Source of the DNA: Helianthus annuus
Taxonomy: Eukaryota; Streptophyta; Magnoliopsida; Asterales; Asteraceae
Assembly (NCBI RefSeq): GCF_002127325.2
Contig: NC_035437.2
Location: forward strand, 109,210,321 to 109,274,320
Direction of reading: 5' to 3'
Length of the DNA: 64,000 bases
Shown: piece by piece, positions 57,776 through 64,000 of the stretch
Position numbering within the stretch: position 1 is the stretch's first letter
Layout of the letters: each line of letters starts with the position of its first letter
The notes under the pieces: generated by a model
Seen by the model: only the letters and a program-made list of their open reading frames with translations
Told to the model about the DNA's origin: nothing
Database searches by the model: none
Program-made: the position numbers and the translations under genes

Positions 57776-58800
57776 GTGCTGAAAATGAAAACAGTAACTG
57801 ACTATAACTATCAGTGGATAGACTATCAGTGAATTAAAACACTGACCTTTAACAACAGTCATTTTATAAACAGCGGTTCAAGCATGTTCCTTCTCCCAAA
57901 AAACAATATTTTAACCCATCAGTCGTTTCAATCCCCTTCAACCTCCACAAAACACTATTTTAACCCAACACTGCTTTTAAACCACCATTTTAACCAAACA
58001 CCGGTTTCAACATCTGTTTTCTCAACAGTAGTTCCAAACATCAATTTTCATCCATCTGTTGAACAAAGTTAACAGATGTACCAACCACTGTTTTATTTTC
58101 AAACATCTGTTCCCAATAACAGAGCTTTGATCATTTAAACATACCTTTGCCAATATTACAGTGTTGAAAATGAAAACATAGCTAACTATAACTATCAGTG
58201 GATGGTCTATCAGTGGATTAAAACACTGAGCTTTAACTACAGTCATTATATAAACAGTAATTCAAGAATCTTCCTTCTCCAAAAAAACAATATTTTAACC
58301 AATCAGTCATTTCAATCCCCTTCAACCTCCACAAAACACTATTTTAACTCAACAGTGGTTTTAAACCACCATTTTAACAAAACAGCGGTTTCAATCACAG
58401 TTTTCTCAACAGTAGTTACAAACATCTGTTTTCATACATTTGTTGGCCAAAGTTAACAGATGTATCAACCACTGTTTTATTTTCAAACATCTGTTCCCAA
58501 TAACAGAGCTTTGATCATTTAAACATACCTTTGCCAATATTAAAAGCTTTTACACTCTCAAACCTAAATATTTATTTACTTAATTTAAATAACAAACATG
58601 GTTAATAATTTTAACAGAACTAATTATATAAAAACTACAACTGTCAAACATCATATAAAGTTCATCCATCTGTTGACCCAAGTCAACAGATGTATCAACC
58701 ACTGTTTTATTTTGAAACACCTGTTCGCAATAAAAGAGTTTTGATCATTTAAACAGACCTTTGCCAATATTACAAGCTTTTACACTCTCAAACATCAATA
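57776..58800. repeat. Tandem duplication of a ~385-bp AACAGTGG-rich unit
   Basis: Unit 1 (about 57776-58160) and unit 2 (about 58160-58545) align along their length at roughly 85-90% by eye. A partial third copy covers 58664-58800. Each unit carries CCACTGTT/AACAGTGG words and an inverted repeat on CATCTGTT...AACAGATG, perfect over 11 bp in the third copy (58667-58677 with 58682-58692). There is no coding potential. Confidence 0.8.
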
Positions 58801-58928
58801 TTCATTCAATAAAATTTTAACGCAGCAAATAACAGAGCTTTGATTAATAATTTTAACATAATAATTATATATAAAATACAATTGTCAAAACAACAAATAG
58901 CATTCACTAAAATACAGGATCCTAATTC
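58801..58928. other. A/T-rich 3' flank of the F-box gene
   Basis: Short A/T-rich stretch between the repeat block and the stop of the F-box gene; nothing else seen. Confidence 0.5.
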
Positions 58929-60026
58929 CTAATCAATTGGTGAAACAGTAGTCTCGATAAGTAAAGCTCCTTTCGGACCATTGAAGTTGTCAACATGTTG
59001 GAGGTATTTCAGAAGTTCGTTGCTGAGATCAACTTCAATCATATCGCCCCAGATGCTTGTTATCAGCCATTTGTTGTCTTCAATTATATCAGTCCTTTGG
59101 CGCCTATCTACATAATTAACTACACGAGGATTATTGAAAACAAACACCTTCATCCAGCCTTCTTCTTCATATCTGAGCAAATCAGCAGTTAGCTCAGCAG
59201 TCTTTCCAATAACAATCATATGCAACCTCTTTGTGATGGTCAAAAAATGCCCTTGGCAAGGATTGACTACAATACTCTCGGGAAAATGAAGCATTCTGAA
59301 AGTCTCACTTAGAACATCAAAAGCAACGATGTTCCTCTCACCTAGTGGATACCAATAATTTGAAACCATAAAATATATGGTTTTATCAGCATACACTCCT
59401 GTAGACCATGAATAACCACTTGAACCATAATTGTTTACGCCACCGAAATTTATTGTTCTCCGTGACTCACGACATCGTGAGTAAACACGAGCAGCAGTTA
59501 CATTACGGTAACATCTGATGTTCAGCACTTTCAGATCATTGAACTGATCAAAATAAATTCCACCAGTATCAGAGTTTCGATGATGATTGTAATTGAAGTA
59601 GTCATCACACAAAACCTTATAGCGCCTGGTAGTTGGATTCCAAAGAATCAACTGACAGCCACTGTCTTGATTGCAAACTAACAACAAACCATTAAAAGAC
59701 GATAGAATACGTAAGTTGCTAGGGTGGACATTGTTAAGAAAACTTAAAGTTTTGCTTCTAACAACATCCAAAGTACCAGCAACTACGTCGTCAATGACAA
59801 TTGACGTGTCTTTAAAGGATAGTAGTTTCTTTTGTACTGAATCTCCTCTTCGGAGAGCATGCGTCATCTGAAATGCATCACTTGATAATTCCCTATAAAA
59901 ATTCTTTGAAAGACATTTGAAACGGCCAATATCTTCTGTAGATAGCCTTGTGAAAATCTCGTCAACAATCACTTGAAACCCATTTTTTCCATTCTGAAGA
60001 GAGCCTTGTGAAAATCTCGTCAACAA
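58929..60026 (-). pseudogene. F-box protein gene with F-box-associated domain, damaged start
   Basis: Family members are substrate receptors of SCF ubiquitin ligases. The F-box is VIVDEIFTRLSTEDIGRFKCLSKNFYREL (residues about 19-47). The F-box-associated beta-propeller-like part follows: ILSSFNGLLLVCNQD near 107 and LILWNPTTRRYKVL near 125, through to the C-terminus. The length (about 365 residues) is normal. The frame opens with TTG codons, and no ATG is in frame before the F-box. A 25-bp direct repeat (59944-59968 and 60002-60026, offset 58) has scrambled the 5' end, so the original start is lost. The rest of the frame is open. Confidence 0.75.
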
Positions 60027-60087
60027 ACTTTCGAAGATGAATGAGTAGATGGATGAAAACGGTAATGATCAAAACCACTGCCCAATG

Positions 60088-60099
60088 TATTATATATAC
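60088..60099 (-). promoter_or_regulatory. TATA box of the F-box gene
   Basis: TATATATAATAC on the minus strand, about 65 bases upstream of the open frame. Confidence 0.5.
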
Positions 60100-60376
60100 C
60101 CAATGAAGGCGGTTATTACTAAAAATATGATGCGACAGTCGTTTGGCTTTTAATGCATTTACATGGGAAAAATATAAAATTAAAACATTATTATAATTAA
60201 AAATAACCTATTCATTTACCTATAAGACGCCTTTAACATAAGAAAGAAGTGATTGAGTGACGTGCATTAATTGCAAAGTACATATCCCGAGGCATTTTGA
60301 ATTTGAAATTACCGGAAATTTCAAAACCACTGCTATGGTATATGTTTACCAAAGGAAACATCTGCTAAGTTATAAT

Positions 60377-61161
60377 TGTTAGGATCTGAGGCTGTCATGA
60401 TTCGTGTTTGTTTGCATAAAACTAATAAGTGCAGCGGAAATGAGTAGCAAACTATGTAAACACAAACAAAGGAAAGTATAGATTGATAAACAATTGCTTT
60501 TCATTGATTCAAATGATTTACATAAAAGCAAAAGATTACAGTAAAAGCTTACAATCTAAACTCCCCCTCAGCCTGATACACCAGAGTTGGTTGCACAAGA
60601 TGAAAGGATGAATTGAGGAGAAAAACTCACTCAAAACGATCAAGTGTAACAGTACAGAGTACTGTCATACTTATAGGCAAACCAAACCACTGATATACTT
60701 CAGCTGACGTCACCATGATAGTGACATCTAACGACCTAACAAACTACAAATACTGTCCTGTACAAACTACTGTTATGTAACATCTGATATTCACTAACAT
60801 ACAAAACAAAATGAAAACTACTGCTTCACGTTCCACTGTTGTACCCTTAGCACAGATGTTGAGTCTTCAATGCTTTCTTCAAAGGTGATCAGTCTTTGAG
60901 AGGGCAGTGCTTGAGTCTTCAGCAGCACTTAGGAAACAGCAGTAGATAGAGCAACAGAGTTTGTCTTTAGCAGTTGTTAGGTAATCATCAGAGTTTGGTT
61001 TATCAGTTGTTGTAGTTGAGCAGCACTTAAGATTATCAGTTGTTAGATAACCACTGTCAAGGGGAGAGATTAGAGTAAACTGCTGCTTATTTGAAGTCCA
61101 CTGATGGGATCCAGTTTTGGCTTTACATTATCTGTTCCTCTGTTAGGGTTCAATCCCAACA
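60377..61161 (-). repeat. 3' LTR of right-hand Sirevirus-like element
   Basis: On the minus strand it begins TGTTGGGATTGAACC and ends ATCCTAACA, 785 bp with TGTT...AACA termini. A further purine run (AGGGGGAGT on the minus strand) lies inside it near 60561-60571. Confidence 0.75.
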
Positions 61162-61172
61162 ATCTCCCCCTG
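61162..61172 (-). promoter_or_regulatory. Polypurine tract
   Basis: CAGGGGGAGAT on the minus strand, touching the LTR start at 61161. Confidence 0.75.
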
Positions 61173-61197
61173 GAACAGATAATGCCAAAACCCTTCC

Positions 61198-62991
61198 TTA
61201 TTCAGGACCTTTATTCTTCATCAGAAGTTCCTTTGCTTTTCTTTTAAATTCTTCCTCAAAATCCTTGGAACTTGTATCATCCTCATCCCTGCACAGTGTA
61301 TGCTCAAGGAGATCCTGTAGATCTTCAGCACTTAGGCCTAGTGCCTGATTCCTTGATATATGCTTCACATCACCATTGAATCTGAGCAAAGTCAATACGT
61401 GGGTCTTTTGATCAGACATCCACTTTAGTATTTTTGAACTCAATGGGTTTCTTGGGAGAGATTTATTATCTGATGAACTTGAAGTGATTGGCCTGAAGAA
61501 GTGAAGAGCAGCATCATGAGCTTCATACACTCGTATGAATGCTTGATCAATGATCTTGTTGGCTTCAGCTATATCTGCTTCAACTTCTTTGTCAATCAGC
61601 TCACTGTTTGTGATGTCTGCTGATGACTTTTGGCTTACTACTTTAACCTTTTTGGCAAGGACTTGTAGTTTAGCCAATCTTTCTTTATCTGAAGCTATTT
61701 TATTCATAGCTTCTTCAATCTGTTTAGCTTCTTTGTTCTTATCTACTCCAGCAGACAGCATTTCCTTCTTTTCTTTACTCAGCTTTGTGATAAAATCTTC
61801 TGCTGTGCTGATCTGTGTTTCGAAAAGTTTGACTTGTTCTTGAAGCTTTTTGTAATCAGACTTTTTGGGAGGGTTAGAGGCTTTCATCCTCTGCTTCTCA
61901 AGTCTTTCATAAGCTTCATTAGTTTGTTGCCTAGACCATTTTGATATGGCTTCAGCAGTGCCTATCTTAGCATCCACCAACTCCCTTTTCTTCCTTTTAT
62001 ACTCAGCAGTGAGATCAGCAATGAGTCTTTTGTACTTACTCCAGTTTGGAGCAGTTTTCTTCTTTGAGGGATCATTTTTGACCTTTTGGATCCTTTCAGC
62101 CTCATGCTTCAAAGCTACTAATGGCCATTCTTTAAACTGGGATTCTTCAGCTGGATAGAACTTTTCTTTCATGATGAAGGCTAGAAGCTGTTCTCTCAAT
62201 CTCTTCTTTTGATCAGCCTTTTCTTTGTCTAACTCTTGTGCATATTCTTCCATCTGCTTAACCTTTGCAAGGTAGAGCTCCAGTCTATTCGCAATGCCTT
62301 CTTCGCTTAGTTTTTCTTTCTCACTGTCAACCTTGGCTTTAACTTTAGCTTGCCTTGCCTTTATCTTGAGATAATCATTTATATCTTCTGGAGCTATATA
62401 GCCGATGAGTGAGGAGAATTTTCTTTTTGATGGGTCTGCTTCTGTATAAAACTGTCTCATCTCATTTTTGATGGCATCAAGCTCTAGTGGATATTTTTCA
62501 GCATTTGGATCATGTATCCCTTCATCGGCAGTAATTGGCTTTCTTTTTCTTTTTAGGAGCTTTGGTTGTGATATGGGAAGAGATATAGGAAGAATTAGGG
62601 CAGTTGTGGATGTCTGACTAACAGTGGTTGAAACAACTGGTGTCTCAACTGCTGTTGTCATTACAATTACTGATGTATTAGTAGTTGTCTTCTGCTTTTG
62701 AGCAGGGGATGGAGAATGGTAAATGATATTTGAAGGTGGTGATGGTGGTGGTGACTCATCATCAGGAATGAAGACCTTTCTTCTTTTTGAAGAGGAGACT
62801 GATGATGTTTTGGGTGGATCAGTGGTTTGTGATTGTGATTGACTAACAGTGGTTGAAACAACTGGTGCTTCAATCACTGTTGTCACTACAGCAGATGTTG
62901 TAACATCTGTTGTCTTCTGCTTTATGGCAGGAGGCAGTGGTGGTGATGTGATTGTAGATGATGATAGTGGTGGTTTTTGTGTTATAGACAC
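61198..62991 (-). CDS. Uncharacterised ORF copy 2, C-terminal part (extra Sirevirus ORF)
   Basis: 597 residues, function unknown, homologous to 32682-34460. Thr/Val-rich repeats (VVSTTVSQ three times within residues 40-140) precede YPLELDAIKNEMRQFYTEADPSKRK near 188 and a long Lys/Glu/Gln-rich helical region (residues 200-460) that should form coiled coils. The end is charged and stops 26 bases before the polypurine tract. No signal peptide or membrane segment is evident, so an envelope role is not supported by the sequence. The true frame extends upstream to the microsatellite near 63040. Confidence 0.65.
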   Translation of the reverse strand: MSITQKPPLSSSTITSPPLPPAIKQKTTDVTTSAVVTTVIEAPVVSTTVSQSQSQTTDPPKTSSVSSSKRRKVFIPDDESPPPSPPSNIIYHSPSPAQKQKTTTNTSVIVMTTAVETPVVSTTVSQTSTTALILPISLPISQPKLLKRKRKPITADEGIHDPNAEKYPLELDAIKNEMRQFYTEADPSKRKFSSLIGYIAPEDINDYLKIKARQAKVKAKVDSEKEKLSEEGIANRLELYLAKVKQMEEYAQELDKEKADQKKRLREQLLAFIMKEKFYPAEESQFKEWPLVALKHEAERIQKVKNDPSKKKTAPNWSKYKRLIADLTAEYKRKKRELVDAKIGTAEAISKWSRQQTNEAYERLEKQRMKASNPPKKSDYKKLQEQVKLFETQISTAEDFITKLSKEKKEMLSAGVDKNKEAKQIEEAMNKIASDKERLAKLQVLAKKVKVVSQKSSADITNSELIDKEVEADIAEANKIIDQAFIRVYEAHDAALHFFRPITSSSSDNKSLPRNPLSSKILKWMSDQKTHVLTLLRFNGDVKHISRNQALGLSAEDLQDLLEHTLCRDEDDTSSKDFEEEFKRKAKELLMKNKGPE

Positions 62992-63045
62992 AGGTGGTGG
63001 TGGAACAGTAGTTGTGATGGTGTGTGATGAGGTGGTGTGTGTGTG

Positions 63046-63967
63046 TTGATGAGATGGCAGCTGTTTGGCTACTGACAGCAGTTTTTGTAACTACTGTTGT
63101 ATCAGCTGTTGATGTTTGTGAGGTTTTGGGTTTCTCTGGTTCAATGTACACCCCATCTTCTATACCTTTCTTTTTCATCCTGGTTTTCTCCCCCTTTTTG
63201 GCATTATCTGCCAGGGGTGTGTCCATGAAGAAAATGGCAGAAGGAGCTTTCTCACTTTGAGCATTCTGTTGTATGCTGGCCTTTATAGCCTTGATGTCTG
63301 CTTGAGTGTCTTTGAACCGAGATTCCACCATGTTGGTCAGCATTTTTACTTGATTTGCGTGCTGTTTAGCAGCCAATTGTTGCCGATGTTCAAGCAGTGG
63401 TTGGAGAATATTCCATAGCTCATTTGCAGCAAATGCTTGTGGAGCAGGTGCTTGAGCAGGAGGAGCAGGAGGAGCAGAAGATTGGGCTATTTGAGCTTCT
63501 AACAGCTGCTGCACCATATCTTTTATTTCTGCAACTGAAGATTCCAGGTTTTCAACTCTGGCCGTTAATTCATTATATCTTGAATCATCACCTGAATTAA
63601 CAGGATCATCTGAATCCCCACCAGCAGTGGTTGTATCAATGTTTGACTTAGGAAGTGAATCCCAAATATCATCCATTGATGCCCCTTGTTCTTGGTACTG
63701 GGGACTTCTTTCTTCAGCAACCGATAGACCTTTGATGGTACCAGTGGTTATATTTAACTTACTGGTGGTTACCGATGTTGCCATGGAAGAAATTGCCTTC
63801 AAGGGAGTCTTAGTTTTGAAACAACTGTCCAACTGAAGATCTGTTGATCCATCAGTTGTAGTTGCTGCTCCACTTGAACTACCACCAAGAGTTACTTGTA
63901 ACTCAAGGGGTGTAACCTCCTCAACTGTTGTTGGGATAGCAGAGGTATTAGCATCACACCCAGTCAC
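63046..63967 (-). CDS. Uncharacterised ORF copy 2, middle part
   Basis: Similar to 34761-35984 and 34244-34654 of copy 1, with shared segments EERSPQYQEQGASMDD near residue 90 and SSSGAATT near 35. A coiled coil (ARVENLESSVAEIKDMVQQLLEAQ, near 137-160) and a Pro/Ala linker follow, then DTQADIKAIKASIQQ near 220. It joins the C-terminal part only through a frame change at the (GT)n run at about 63030-63046. Beyond that the listed frame is out of register. The N-terminus lies outside the window. Confidence 0.6.
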
Positions 63968-64000
63968 TTGTGGAGGTATGCTCTCAGTAATATGTGATTG

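Larger units (their letters stand above)
60377..64000 (-). mobile_element. Sirevirus-like Copia element, 3' part
   Basis: Reading on the minus strand from the window end: an extra ORF (63967-61198), a polypurine tract (61172-61162) and a 785-bp LTR (61161-60377). RT and gag lie outside the window. The ORF sits in the position where Sireviruses may carry an extra, env-like gene after pol. The target duplication cannot be checked. Confidence 0.7.

Noticed and set aside
61198..63967. Envelope gene
   Set aside because: Position fits the Sirevirus extra ORF, but I see no signal peptide, membrane span or fusion-like segment.

Overview
The window is plant nuclear heterochromatin. Almost all of it is transposable elements nested inside one another, with a few gene remnants between them. 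The gag types, the Sirevirus-like Copia elements and the extra ORF next to one Sirevirus LTR resemble, from memory, elements of the composite family (Asteraceae). That assignment is an inference. I see no intact, clearly functional housekeeping gene.

Left block (1-6467). A minus-strand gag-only fragment of a Sirevirus-like Copia element (754-4178; one LTR at 3754-4178 with its PBS) abuts a decayed plus-strand Copia element (4179-6467: RT, RNase H, PPT, 3' LTR). The junction at 4178/4179 suggests the first was inserted into the second.

Middle block (6563-32334). Termini at both ends fit a minus-strand Helitron: 5' TC at 32334, and a 3' hairpin plus CTAG at 6563. It carries an RPA70-like (replication protein A large subunit) gene on its own strand: exon 1 at 31818-32000, remaining exons at 10548-8109. 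Intron 1 is split by a complete Ty3/gypsy element of the Tat type (11049-31504, 718-bp LTRs, TSD ACAAA). The reverse transcriptase of that element is in turn split by a complete minus-strand Sirevirus-like Copia element (15250-25247, 465-bp LTRs, TSD AAGCA). The Tat element also carries an antisense gene with its own TATA box near its 3' end.

Right block (32340-64000). A second Helitron-type 3' end starts 5 bp from the 5' end of the first. It is followed by a minus-strand uncharacterised gene (32682-36088, continued at 57371-57500). That gene is split by a complete chromovirus-type Gypsy element (36089-57365, 2665-bp LTRs, TSD GGTTT). The element's protease/RT junction is split by a non-autonomous LTR element with very long LTRs (41571-51946, 3.8-kb LTRs, TSD CAACT). 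To the right lie a tandem repeat block (57776-58800), an F-box gene with a damaged 5' end (58929-60026) and the 3' part of another minus-strand Sirevirus (60377 to the window end). That Sirevirus carries a second copy of the uncharacterised gene just before its LTR.

Relative ages follow from nesting and agree with hand-counted LTR differences: about 1.1% for the Tat element and for the Sirevirus inside it, about 0.7% for the chromovirus and about 0.45% for the non-autonomous element inside it. Many coding breaks are single in-frame stops of the kind produced by C-to-T change, which fits methylated, silenced DNA.
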